A stretch of 18,562 nt of DNA. Origin: CAWUIO01 sp963922455. Its GTDB lineage: Bacteria; Bacteroidota; Bacteroidia; Cytophagales; Microscillaceae. Shown one piece after another: positions 1-7,537 of this stretch (positions are counted from its first letter, which is position 1; each line of letters begins with the position of its first letter). The notes beneath the pieces are model-generated. The model was given only the letters and a program-made list of their open reading frames with translations, made no database searches and was not told the origin of the DNA. The DNA is taken from contig CAWUIO010000123.1 of the NCBI GenBank assembly GCA_963922455.1, forward strand, positions 1 to 18,562, read 5' to 3'. The position numbers and the translations under genes are program-made.

Positions 1-102
1 GAACCCCAAACTGGCCCTTTTCGCCGACAAAAAATAAACTTAAACAGTTTCTTAAATATTCAGCATTCCGAGTTGTTTTAAACCTTTAGTCCCAAAACAT
101 AT

Positions 103-2301
103 ATGGAAGATAAGTCAAACCCTATGATCCATTACCGCAATTGTAATTTATGCGAAGCGATGTGCGGACTGGAAATCGAGCATAATGGTCAAAACGCATC
201 GTTTATCCGGGGGGATAAGCAAGACCCATTTAGCCGGGGCCACCTCTGCCCAAAAGCGTGGGGCCTGAAAGATATCCACGAGGATTCGGACCGGCTTCGC
301 ATGCCCATCAAACGGGTGGGGCAATCCTGGCAAGAAATTTCCTGGGAAGAAGCTTTTGAAGAAGCGGCAGACCGCTTAGTTTCCTTGCAAAAGAAATACG
401 ATAACTCGAATGTGCTGGGGATTTACCTGGGGAATCCGAATGTGCATAATACGGGCTCTATGCTGTATAATACCGGTTTGATTCGTAGCCTGAAAACCAA
501 AAATCGTTTTTCGGCTACCTCGGTAGACCAGCTCCCCCACCACTTTGCTTCATATTATATGTTTGGGCATCAGGCTATGATCCCGATTCCCGACATAGAC
601 CGTACCGATTATCTTTTGATCATGGGCGCCAACCCCTTGGCCTCCAATGGCAGTTTGATGACGGCCCCGGATATTGGTAAACGGCTGGATGCTATCCGGA
701 ACCGGGGAGGTAAAGTGGTCCTCCTAGATCCACGACGTACGGAAACTGCAGCCAAATCTTCAGAACATCACTTCATCCGCCCGGGTAGTGATGCTTTATT
801 CCTTGCCGCATTAATCCAAGAAATTTGGCAGTCAGGCAAGCAAAAACCCGATCGTTTAGAGAAGTTTACGGAAGGTTGGGAAACGTTAAAGTCCTGGTTG
901 GAGGCATTTACCCCAGAATATGCCGCCCGGGCCTGTGGAATTTCGGCAGAAGCCATCCGTACTATTGCCCAAGAGTTTGCCGAGGCTCCCCGGGCTGTAG
1001 CATATGGCCGTATGGGACTTTCTACCCAGCCATTTGGTGGGCTTTGTCAATGGTTGATCAATGTCTTAAATATTCTTACTGGCAACTTAGACCGGCAAGG
1101 TGGGGCCATGTTTACCTTACCGGCTATCGATGTAGTAGGTCTTTCGGCAACTCGGGGCGGTAGTCATGGCCGATGGAAAAGCCGGGTGAGAGGCTTACCT
1201 GAATTTGGAGGAGAGCTTCCCGTTTCTACGCTCATTGAAGAAATTATGGAGCCGGGTGAAGAACAAATCCGGGGCATGGTAACGGTTGCGGGCAATCCTG
1301 TCCTCTCTACCCCTAATGGGCAAAAACTAGAAGAGGCGCTTTCTTCCTTGGAGTTTATGCTTTCCATTGACATCTATCTCAATGAAACAACTCGGCATGC
1401 GGATATCATTTTGCCACCCCAAACGGGCTTGGAAAAACTACATTATGATCTGGTTTTCCATTATTTGGCTATCCGCAATACTGCCAAATTTTCTACGCCC
1501 CTCTTTCAACCGGCCCCCAATACGAGGGCCGATTGGCAAATTGCGCGAGAACTAAAAAACCGTATTCATGCCAAAAAAGGAAATACTACGGAGGCTAAGA
1601 GTAAGGATCCCTTTGAAAGGCTTTCACCCGAGGCCCTCCTTGACTTAGCTCTTCGCTATGGTCCCTATGGCAGCAAAGGACGCAAATTTTACCCCTTTCA
1701 CCAGCCTGAGGAAGGTATTCCACCGCTTACGTTACAGGTACTCCGGGAACACCCTCACGGGATAGACTTAGGACCGCTTAAACCTGTATTGCCTCATCGC
1801 CTATTTACCCAAAACCGTAAAATTCAGCTTAGTCCTGAAGTTTTTGGGCAAGATTTGCTCCGGCTCAAAGATCATTTCCAAAAAGCCGATGCAATCCAAA
1901 CGAATGGTTTTGATTTGAGACTCATTGGGCGGAGGCACCTACTCACCAATAACTCTTGGATGCACAATGTGCCCCGGTTAGTTAGAGGAAGAAATCGTTG
2001 TACTTTGATGATGAACCCAGAAGATATCTCTCTTAGAAACTTAGTGCCAGGACAATCTGTGCAAGTAAGTTCGGCCAAGGGAAGTTTAGAAATTGAGTTG
2101 GAATCTAGCGAGGCGCTTATGAAAGGTGTCGTTTCCATCCCCCACGGCTGGGGCCACAACCGTCCCGGCATACGCCTACAAACAGCCCAAGAAGTGGCTG
2201 GGGTGAGTATTAATGACCTGAGTGATCCGGAGTGGTTAGACACCCTTACGGGAAATGCGGCCCTTAATGATATCCCGGTAAAAGTAGAAGCCATCTTATG
2301 A
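103..2301 (+). CDS. Molybdopterin-dependent oxidoreductase (DMSO reductase/formate dehydrogenase superfamily), cytoplasmic
   Basis: The 732-residue protein has the layout of the catalytic subunit of the DMSO reductase superfamily. A [4Fe-4S] motif is formed by Cys14, Cys17, Cys21 and Cys49. Molybdopterin-dinucleotide contact segments follow near residues 172-184 (LIMGANPLASNGS) and 207-216 (LLDPRRTETA). A C-terminal dinucleotide-binding domain (about 610-732) contains the typical GWGHNRPG stretch near residue 700. There is no twin-arginine or other signal peptide, so it should act in the cytoplasm. Where formate dehydrogenases carry the Sec/Cys ligand of molybdenum, my eye alignment puts SVDQLPH, suggesting Asp142 as ligand; this is inference. 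No electron-transfer subunit or cofactor gene lies beside it, and the substrate cannot be told from sequence. The ATG at 103 is chosen because it leaves a normal short N-terminus before the cluster motif; Met8 is a less likely alternative. Confidence 0.93.
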   Translation: MEDKSNPMIHYRNCNLCEAMCGLEIEHNGQNASFIRGDKQDPFSRGHLCPKAWGLKDIHEDSDRLRMPIKRVGQSWQEISWEEAFEEAADRLVSLQKKYDNSNVLGIYLGNPNVHNTGSMLYNTGLIRSLKTKNRFSATSVDQLPHHFASYYMFGHQAMIPIPDIDRTDYLLIMGANPLASNGSLMTAPDIGKRLDAIRNRGGKVVLLDPRRTETAAKSSEHHFIRPGSDALFLAALIQEIWQSGKQKPDRLEKFTEGWETLKSWLEAFTPEYAARACGISAEAIRTIAQEFAEAPRAVAYGRMGLSTQPFGGLCQWLINVLNILTGNLDRQGGAMFTLPAIDVVGLSATRGGSHGRWKSRVRGLPEFGGELPVSTLIEEIMEPGEEQIRGMVTVAGNPVLSTPNGQKLEEALSSLEFMLSIDIYLNETTRHADIILPPQTGLEKLHYDLVFHYLAIRNTAKFSTPLFQPAPNTRADWQIARELKNRIHAKKGNTTEAKSKDPFERLSPEALLDLALRYGPYGSKGRKFYPFHQPEEGIPPLTLQVLREHPHGIDLGPLKPVLPHRLFTQNRKIQLSPEVFGQDLLRLKDHFQKADAIQTNGFDLRLIGRRHLLTNNSWMHNVPRLVRGRNRCTLMMNPEDISLRNLVPGQSVQVSSAKGSLEIELESSEALMKGVVSIPHGWGHNRPGIRLQTAQEVAGVSINDLSDPEWLDTLTGNAALNDIPVKVEAIL

Positions 2302-2322
2302 TTTTTTAAAAAACAGGACACT

Positions 2323-2338
2323 CCTTACCTTTGTAAGG
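2323..2338 (+). promoter_or_regulatory. Bacteroidota-type -7 promoter box inside a small palindrome
   Basis: TACCTTTG at 2326-2333 matches the Bacteroidota -7 consensus TAnnTTTG. It sits inside a perfect 6-bp inverted repeat, CCTTAC (2323-2328) and GTAAGG (2333-2338), with a 4-base centre. There is no clear TTG at -33, only a T-rich run at 2302-2307. The expected start site, about 2340, would give a transcript of roughly 60 bases ending in the hairpin at 2353-2398. The palindrome could instead be an operator or a weak terminator of the oxidoreductase gene. Confidence 0.4.
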
Positions 2339-2352
2339 TTTGGCGCACAAAT

Positions 2353-2398
2353 GCAAATAAACACCCGGTACTAAGTGAAGTGCCGGGTATTTATTTGC
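2353..2398 (+). terminator. Long hairpin, probable intrinsic terminator
   Basis: The left arm 2353-2371 pairs with the right arm 2380-2398 over 19 positions, with one A/C mismatch (2362/2389) and one G-T wobble, around an 8-base loop (2372-2379). The centre is GC-rich (CACCCGG against CCGGGT) and the base is AT-rich (GCAAATAA against TTATTTGC). A T-rich tract follows at 2399-2408. It lies 52 bases after the oxidoreductase stop and is the likely 3' end of that transcript, or of a short RNA started at about 2340. Confidence 0.65.
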
Positions 2399-2626
2399 TT
2401 TAATTCTAGAAAAAATCCAGCGTATGTCCTCAAATGGCTGAACTTTCAAGATGTAAATTCGGTATAACCTAGTGGATATTTCCTACCTCCCCTAGAATGC
2501 TTAGTTTAGCTTATGATCTGTTTAGCTAAGTATGGTGTAACTTTTTTATATTTTTTGATCTTAATTTGCGAAGAAGCTGCGTATTTGGGAATTTCTTGAG
2601 AGGAAAAAAAAGAAAGTAGGCTGGGT

Positions 2627-2698
2627 ATGGAGAACGAAAAATCTCTTCAACGTTTAATAAGGGAAAGAAATGACGATCAAGAATTATACCAGCAATAA
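2627..2698 (+). CDS. Possible 23-codon short ORF upstream of rpoN
   Basis: ATG at 2627 opens a 23-residue frame, beginning MENEKSLQRLIRERNDD and ending ELYQQ before TAA. The charged, low-hydrophobic composition resembles the N-terminus of an ECF sigma factor (LIRER..D..ELYQQ), so it could be a truncated remnant, a leader peptide or chance. There is no good Shine-Dalgarno sequence. The frame stays open after the stop as far as the rpoN start region, which hints at an old coding stretch broken by a stop. Support is weak. Confidence 0.2.
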   Translation: MENEKSLQRLIRERNDDQELYQQ

Positions 2699-2727
2699 TT
2701 TTTTTATGAAAAAACAAGGAAAAGCCA

Positions 2728-2735
2728 TACATTTG
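2728..2735 (+). promoter_or_regulatory. Candidate -7 promoter box for rpoN
   Basis: TACATTTG fits TAnnTTTG and lies 27 bases before the rpoN ATG, which would give a short leader. No clear -33 TTG is seen at the expected spacing (only an AT-rich run), so the call rests on the -7 box and its position. Confidence 0.35.
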
Positions 2736-2762
2736 AAGATAAAATTCTCGAAAAAATAGCCC

Positions 2763-4220
2763 ATGCAAAAACTAGGCTTAAATCAAACCTTATCTCAGAA
2801 GCTATCACCCCAGCAAATTCAATTCATTAAGCTTTTGCAAATCCCAACGGCTGAGCTACAAACCCGAATTGAAGAAGAGCTGGAAAATAACCCTGCTTTA
2901 GATGAAGGACGCGACAATGAAGAACGCACAGATTCTGATGAGAACAGTAATGAGTTGGAGGAATATGAGGATTCCAGTGAAGAAGAATTTGAGGATGTGA
3001 GCATCGAAGATTATATCCAGGAAGAAGAAATCAGTGGTTATAAAATGCACGGGGATGGGAATGTTAAGGAAGAAGAACGTGAAATGCCCCTGCCCACGAC
3101 CAGTACCCTCAATGAAAATCTCATGACCCAACTAGGCTTTATGGGCTTGCCTACCCGGGAAGAAACCATTGCCCGTCAGCTCATCGGAAGTATTGATAAT
3201 GATGGGTACATCCGCCGGTCTTTAGAAGCTATTGTCAATGACTTGGCCTTTGCCCAAAATATTGATACCGATCTGGAAGAAACAGAAGCCCTCCTGCGCA
3301 AAATTCAAACCTTTGACCCTCCTGGAATTGCCGCGCGTGATCTTAAAGAATGCTTGCTCATACAATTACGTAAAAAGCAAGAGCCTGATGAGTATACCCT
3401 ACACGCCATCCGCTTGATAGAATGTTGCTTTGAAGAATTTACAAAAAAGCATTACGATAAAATCCAGAAGAAACTGGGGATCAGTTCTGAGCAACTCAAA
3501 GAAGTCGTCCACGAAATTACCAAGCTCAACCCCAAGCCCGGTGGCAATAGCACCGAATATGCCCGGGGACAGTACATCATCCCCGACTTTATCTTAAAAA
3601 ATAATAACGGTAAACTAGACCTTACCCTCAATGCCCGCAATGCTCCCGAGCTTCGCATAAATAATACCTATGCGGACATGCTGGACGCTTACAGCAAAAG
3701 CAATAAAAAAGACCGCCACGCCCGAGATACCATTTCTTTTGTCAAGCAAAAACTCGATGCCGCCAAGTGGTTTATTGATGCTATCAAACAAAGGCAACAA
3801 ACCCTGCTCCGCACCATGAACGCCATCATTGAGTATCAATACGATTTCTTCCTCGAGGGCGATGAAAGTAAGTTTAAACCCATGATTCTCAAAGATATCG
3901 CCGACAAGATCAGTATGGATATCTCCACGATCTCCCGGGTAGCCAATAGCAAGTCCATTCAAACTGATTTTGGGATCTTTCCGCTTAAATACTTTTTCTC
4001 AGAAGGGATCTCCACCAATTCGGGAGAAGATGTAAGTAGCCGAGAGGTAAAACACGTGCTTAAAAAGTTGGTAGACGATGAAGATAAGAAAAAACCTCTT
4101 TCTGACGATAAGCTGGAAAAACTCCTCAAAGGAAGGGGCTACAAAATTGCCCGACGTACCGTTGCCAAATACCGTGAACAACTGGGCATTCCTGTGGCAC
4201 GTCTTCGTAAAAAGTTGTAA
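2763..4220 (+). CDS. rpoN: RNA polymerase sigma-54 factor RpoN
   Basis: The 485-residue protein has all sigma-54 parts. The Gln/Leu-rich activator-interacting region I covers residues 1-46 (LSPQQIQFIKLLQIPTAEL). A very acidic region II follows (about 48-107, with runs of Glu, Asp and Ser). Then come the core-binding domain (about 115-310), a helix-turn-helix for the -12 element (about 375-425, ending near FPLKYFFSEG) and the RpoN box ARRTVAKYRE at 463-472, which reads the -24 element. It directs transcription that needs AAA+ enhancer-binding activators. It leads a probable operon with the PAP2-like gene 34 bases downstream. The start is supported by the family-typical MQKLGLNQTLSQKL. Confidence 0.98.
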   Translation: MQKLGLNQTLSQKLSPQQIQFIKLLQIPTAELQTRIEEELENNPALDEGRDNEERTDSDENSNELEEYEDSSEEEFEDVSIEDYIQEEEISGYKMHGDGNVKEEEREMPLPTTSTLNENLMTQLGFMGLPTREETIARQLIGSIDNDGYIRRSLEAIVNDLAFAQNIDTDLEETEALLRKIQTFDPPGIAARDLKECLLIQLRKKQEPDEYTLHAIRLIECCFEEFTKKHYDKIQKKLGISSEQLKEVVHEITKLNPKPGGNSTEYARGQYIIPDFILKNNNGKLDLTLNARNAPELRINNTYADMLDAYSKSNKKDRHARDTISFVKQKLDAAKWFIDAIKQRQQTLLRTMNAIIEYQYDFFLEGDESKFKPMILKDIADKISMDISTISRVANSKSIQTDFGIFPLKYFFSEGISTNSGEDVSSREVKHVLKKLVDDEDKKKPLSDDKLEKLLKGRGYKIARRTVAKYREQLGIPVARLRKKL

Positions 4221-4254
4221 TTTTAGCGTTTTGCAAAATTTATCATTCCGCTAG

Positions 4255-4881
4255 ATGACCCAAAGACTGGCCCAACTCCTATCAGTGGTACTACACCCTT
4301 TATTGATACCCAGTCTATCCTTTTATATCTTTTTATATGTGAGCCCTTTACCTTCCTTGGCGCTCTCTTACGATGTAAAAGGTAGATTATTATGGGTAAT
4401 ATTTATACTCACCTTTCTCGCACCTCTAGCGGGTATCCTCCTGTTTTTTGCCACTGGAGGTCTCAAAGATTGGGAACTCAAAGACCCAAGTGAAAGACAA
4501 ATCCCCTATTTACTCACCACCGTATTTTATACCATTGGCACTTTCTTCTTTGCCTTGAGTGAGGGCTATCGCGATTACCCCATCCTAGCCATTGTAGTGG
4601 GTTCTATTGCTCTTACCTTGGCCCTGGTCTCCCTCATCAACCTGTACTGGAAAATTAGTGCCCATAGTGTAGGTATTTCCGGCCTGGTGGGTTTTATGCT
4701 TGGCATTATTTTTAAATATTCTGAAGACCAACTCTTTTACCCCTTTCTTCTGGCCCTAGTGGCCGCTGGTGCTCTTATGAGTGCCCGGCTTTACCTTAAT
4801 CATCATTCACCCAATCAAGTTATGGCCGGTTCTGCCCTGGGATTTAGCATTTCTCTTGTAGCAACCCTAGTATTTTTATAA
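4255..4881 (+). CDS. PAP2-like integral membrane protein (phosphatase family)
   Basis: This 208-residue protein has about six hydrophobic segments and a degenerate PAP2 phosphatase signature. It has Lys76 and Arg81 in LKDPSERQIPY (first motif), SAHS at 135-138 (second motif, with His137) and SARLYLNHHSPNQ at 176-188 (third motif, Arg178 and His184). The usual third-motif Asp is Gln188, and the second motif has SAHS instead of PSGH. Enzymes of the parent family remove phosphate from lipids such as undecaprenyl pyrophosphate or phosphatidic acid; activity here is inferred. It sits 34 bases after rpoN and is probably co-transcribed. The order rpoN then PAP2-like protein is familiar from Bacteroidota. 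Confidence 0.8.
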   Translation: MTQRLAQLLSVVLHPLLIPSLSFYIFLYVSPLPSLALSYDVKGRLLWVIFILTFLAPLAGILLFFATGGLKDWELKDPSERQIPYLLTTVFYTIGTFFFALSEGYRDYPILAIVVGSIALTLALVSLINLYWKISAHSVGISGLVGFMLGIIFKYSEDQLFYPFLLALVAAGALMSARLYLNHHSPNQVMAGSALGFSISLVATLVFL

Positions 4882-4934
4882 AATGAAGGGGGTATTCTAT
4901 AATTTTCCCTAGATTTAGTAAAAAAATACTTGAT

Positions 4935-6005
4935 ATGGCCAAAATGGATCAAGCCCGGAACATCCGGGAAGGTGAAGAGCTCGCCCTGGATAAGCTTCAA
5001 GCATTTTTAGAGAAGACTTTTTCCAAAACCCAAACCCAACTGGAAATCCAACAATTTCCTAGTGGATTTTCCAACCTGACCTATCTACTCAAGTGGGACA
5101 ATCGAGAGTGGGTCTTACGCCGGCCTCCCTATGGGGCCGAGAAAATAAGCAAAGGACACGATATGGGCCGGGAATACCGGGTACTCTCCTTGGTACACCC
5201 TCATTTTCCCGAAGCACCCGAGCCCCTCGTATATTCCGAAGACCTGGACATCATTGGCGCCCCATTTTACATCATGAAACGGATAAGAGGTACTATCCTG
5301 CGGGCTGGACAAAAAGTGGATATTTCCCCCGAAACCACCCGGGCTATGAATACCAGTATGATCGACACCTTTGTCAAATTACACCAGTTAGACATTGAGC
5401 AAACCGGACTGATTCAAATTGGCAAACCCGAAGGCTACCTCCAAAGACAAATTGAAGGCTGGTCTAAGCGATACGAAAAAGCCCAGACCGAAGACATCCC
5501 CGCTATGCACTACGCAAGGGAGTGGCTCGCTAAAAATATGCCCGAGAGCCCCGCCCCTACATTTATCCATAATGACTACAAGTACGACAATATTGTACTC
5601 AACCCCGATAATCTGGGCGAGGTAAAAGCCGTGTTAGATTGGGAAATGTCTACCGTGGGTGACCCGCTCACCGACCTGGGAATTTACTTATCCTATACCG
5701 TAGAAGAAAACGACCCCCAGGGCTTGCGTAATTTTCTGCCCTTATATTCCAATAGCCTTACCCGGCAGGAGCTCGTGCAGCGGTATCAAGAGCAAAGGGG
5801 GGTAGAAATTCAAAATATACCGTTTTACTACGCTTTTGCCCTCTTCAAATTGGGCGTTGTCTTGCAACAAATCTACTACCGCTATCACGAAGGCTTTACC
5901 AAAGATCCTCGGTTTGCTCCCTTGATTTTCCTTACTCGGGAATGTGCTCTAATGTCACAAAAAGTGATTGAAGAGCAAAAAATAAGTGGGTTTACAACTT
6001 CTTAA
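4935..6005 (+). CDS. Phosphotransferase of the aminoglycoside kinase fold, ACAD10/FadE36-like
   Basis: The 356-residue protein belongs to the APH/choline kinase-like fold. A nucleotide loop is at 41-52 (FPSGFSNLTYLL), and VLRRPPYG at 60-67 is typical of the ACAD10-type subgroup. A catalytic loop HNDYKYDN is at 212-219 (Asp214 as base, Asn219 for metal), and the metal-binding DWE is at 235-237 followed by GDPLTDLG. Members linked to acyl-CoA dehydrogenases phosphorylate hydroxy fatty acids or hydroxyacyl-CoA during breakdown of 4-hydroxy acids; whether this one does is inference, since no beta-oxidation gene is beside it. It follows the PAP2-like gene by 53 bases and ends just before repeat copy 1. 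Confidence 0.85.
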   Translation: MAKMDQARNIREGEELALDKLQAFLEKTFSKTQTQLEIQQFPSGFSNLTYLLKWDNREWVLRRPPYGAEKISKGHDMGREYRVLSLVHPHFPEAPEPLVYSEDLDIIGAPFYIMKRIRGTILRAGQKVDISPETTRAMNTSMIDTFVKLHQLDIEQTGLIQIGKPEGYLQRQIEGWSKRYEKAQTEDIPAMHYAREWLAKNMPESPAPTFIHNDYKYDNIVLNPDNLGEVKAVLDWEMSTVGDPLTDLGIYLSYTVEENDPQGLRNFLPLYSNSLTRQELVQRYQEQRGVEIQNIPFYYAFALFKLGVVLQQIYYRYHEGFTKDPRFAPLIFLTRECALMSQKVIEEQKISGFTTS

Positions 6006-6013
6006 TACCTTAT

Positions 6014-6146
6014 GGGGCTGCCCCCCGGGACTTTTTTCCCTTCTAAAAACCACCCCTCAAAAAGTCCCGGGGGTCGGGCTTTCGCTACTCGCTGGCCTGC
6101 CCACCCACCAGCGGCGAGCTCAAACATGCCGCTCTATCCCTCAGCC
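6014..6146 (+). repeat. Structured dispersed repeat, copy 1
   Basis: The element begins 8 bases after the kinase stop. A closing stem pairs GGCTG (6016-6020) with CAGCC (6142-6146). Stem 2 is a perfect 15-bp pairing of 6022-6036 (CCCCCGGGACTTTTT) with 6059-6073, around a 22-base loop. The conserved block GTCGGGCTTTCGCTACTCGC (6073-6092) leads into stem 3, CTCGCTG (6088-6094) with CGGCGAG (6112-6118, one wobble). A second conserved block at 6119-6146 starts CTCAAACATGCCGCT and ends ATCCCTCAGCC. It matches copies 2 and 3. Confidence 0.85.
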
Positions 6147-6301
6147 AAGTAAACCCTAGGAATAATTTTTTGACCCTTGTAAAGGCTCAGGAAGAAGATT
6201 GGCGCGCTTTCCCTCAGACTTTTCGGTATCGGCCAAGGGTAATGAGTGACTGGCTATTTCATTTATCCAATTTTCTATTATAACATACCAAATACGGCGA
6301 A

Positions 6302-6331
6302 GCCTAAAATATTAACATAGTAATTTTAGGC
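6302..6331. promoter_or_regulatory. Inverted repeat upstream of the polyketide synthase
   Basis: GCCTAAAAT (6302-6310) and ATTTTAGGC (6323-6331) form a perfect 9-bp inverted repeat around 12 bases, ending 69 bases before the polyketide synthase start. It could be an operator or an RNA hairpin. There is no T-tract after it, so a terminator on the + strand is unlikely. Confidence 0.4.
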
Positions 6332-6349
6332 CTAAGATTTCAATACGCC

Positions 6350-6364
6350 CTATTTTTTAAATAG
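6350..6364. promoter_or_regulatory. Short AT-rich palindrome near the polyketide synthase promoter region
   Basis: CTATTT (6350-6355) and AAATAG (6359-6364) are perfect inverted arms around TTT, 36 bases before the start codon, where a promoter would be expected. The role is unknown; it could be a binding site for a dimeric regulator or chance in AT-rich DNA. Confidence 0.25.
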
Positions 6365-6400
6365 ATTGCACAAAGCCACCATTTTAATTGCATACAAACT

Positions 6401-7537
6401 TTGAGCAAGCCCACCTATATTCAATCCCTGGCCACGGCCCTCCCTTCCTATAAAATAGAACAGGCCCAAGCCGTTCGTTTTATGAGCCGGATATTCGGTA
6501 TGGACGAACAAGAAGAAAGGGCCTTACGCATATTTTACCGTACTACGGGCATTCAAAGCCGTTATTCTGTACTAGCCGATTACCAAAAACAGCAAGATTT
6601 CGCGTTTTTCCCCAATAGTCCAGAAGAGGCCTGGCCCGATACGGCCCAAAGGATGAGAGCTTACGAAAAAGAAGCCCTGCCTTTGGCTCAAAAAGCAGTA
6701 TATAGCTGTTTGGAGCAATTTGCTCAAGGGCAAAATACCTCCACAGACACCGTAAAGCCGAGTATTACGCACCTCATTACCGTAAGCTGTACGGGCATGT
6801 ATGCCCCAGGCTTGGATATTGAGCTTATCGAAACGCTGGGCTTATCTCCATCGACCCATCGGCTGGGAGTTCATTTTATGGGTTGCTATGCCAGTTTTAA
6901 TGCGCTCAAGACCGCCCAAGCTATTGCCAAAAGTGATCCTCAAGCCCGGGTACTGGTTGTATCTGTTGAGCTATGTACCTTACACATACAAGCCCAAGAA
7001 AACCGGGAGCACTGGGTTGAAAATGCTCTTTTTGCCGATGGTGCCGCCGCTTTTATTCTTTCTCAGGATTCCCCAGGGCCTTACCCCGTACTAGAAGTAG
7101 ATGATTTTCATTGTGGCTTGGCCCCTCAAGGCAAAAAAGACATGGCCTGGAAAATACGCAACTCCGGGTTTGAAATGAAGCTCTCATCTTACGTCCCTGA
7201 CCTACTTCACTCCCAAATTCGTAATCTAGTCTGCCAGATTTTAGACAAAAACCAACTCAGTCTATCCGAAGTAGGCACCTATGCCATCCATCCGGGAGGA
7301 AAAAAGATACTTGAGCAAGTCGAGAAAGCCTTGCAGATACAAAGTTGTCAAAACTACCACGCCCACGAAGTACTCAAGCACTACGGGAATATGTCATCTG
7401 CTACTATCCTTTTTGTTTTGGCGGCCATACTCAAACAAGCTTTTGACTTTCCTTCCAACTCACGAATTTTATCTATGGCCTTTGGCCCTGGTTTAACCAT
7501 AGAAACTGGCTTATTCCGCCTGAGATATGAGCGCTAA
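6401..7537 (+). CDS. Type III polyketide synthase (chalcone/stilbene synthase family)
   Basis: The 378-residue protein is a homodimeric-type thiolase-fold ketosynthase that extends an acyl-CoA starter with malonyl-CoA and cyclises the product. The full catalytic triad is visible: Cys162 in HFMGCYASFNAL, His297 in YAIHPGG and Asn330 in HYGNMSS. The Cys-His and His-Asn spacings (135 and 33) are close to those of plant chalcone synthase. The family signature FGPGLTIE is at 361-368. The start is TTG at 6401: the frame is closed by TAG at 6362-6364 and no upstream ATG exists, while the next in-frame Met would cut off the conserved N-terminus. The methyltransferase gene overlaps its end by 11 bases. 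Bacterial relatives make alkylpyrones or alkylresorcinols, which I infer here. Confidence 0.93.
   Translation: MSKPTYIQSLATALPSYKIEQAQAVRFMSRIFGMDEQEERALRIFYRTTGIQSRYSVLADYQKQQDFAFFPNSPEEAWPDTAQRMRAYEKEALPLAQKAVYSCLEQFAQGQNTSTDTVKPSITHLITVSCTGMYAPGLDIELIETLGLSPSTHRLGVHFMGCYASFNALKTAQAIAKSDPQARVLVVSVELCTLHIQAQENREHWVENALFADGAAAFILSQDSPGPYPVLEVDDFHCGLAPQGKKDMAWKIRNSGFEMKLSSYVPDLLHSQIRNLVCQILDKNQLSLSEVGTYAIHPGGKKILEQVEKALQIQSCQNYHAHEVLKHYGNMSSATILFVLAAILKQAFDFPSNSRILSMAFGPGLTIETGLFRLRYER

Larger units (their letters stand above)
2399..2762. other. Intergenic region before rpoN
   Basis: Apart from the short ORF at 2627-2698 and the box at 2728-2735, this AT-rich stretch shows only a direct repeat of GTTTAGCT at 2504-2511 and 2520-2527, 16 bases apart. 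A long minus-strand open frame at 2526-2768 is low-complexity and hydrophobic-rich and overlaps the rpoN start, so I do not count it as a gene. asnS, often the neighbour of rpoN in this phylum, is not here. Confidence 0.5.
6147..6400. other. Noncoding region before the polyketide synthase
   Basis: No coding frame is convincing here. Bases 6147-6210 show faint similarity to the downstream flank of copy 3 (both have CTAGGA shortly after the repeat). Two inverted repeats follow (6302-6331 and 6350-6364). The rest, about 6211-6300, shows nothing I can name. Confidence 0.5.

Noticed and set aside
1872..2321. 149-codon minus-strand frame inside the oxidoreductase gene
   Set aside because: Lies wholly opposite a well-supported coding region and has no domain-like sequence; a shadow of the real frame.
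2341..2357. Possible sigma-54 -24/-12 site (TTGGCGCAC...TGC)
   Set aside because: Only 9 bases separate GG and GC instead of the required 10, and no downstream gene fits.
2526..2768. 80-codon open frame on the minus strand before rpoN
   Set aside because: Low-complexity Phe/Leu/Lys-rich translation of AT-rich DNA, overlaps the rpoN start, no recognisable domain.
6022..6073. Stem 2 of repeat copy 1 as an ordinary intrinsic terminator
   Set aside because: No T-tract follows the stem on either strand, and equivalent stems in the other copies sit within a conserved larger fold.
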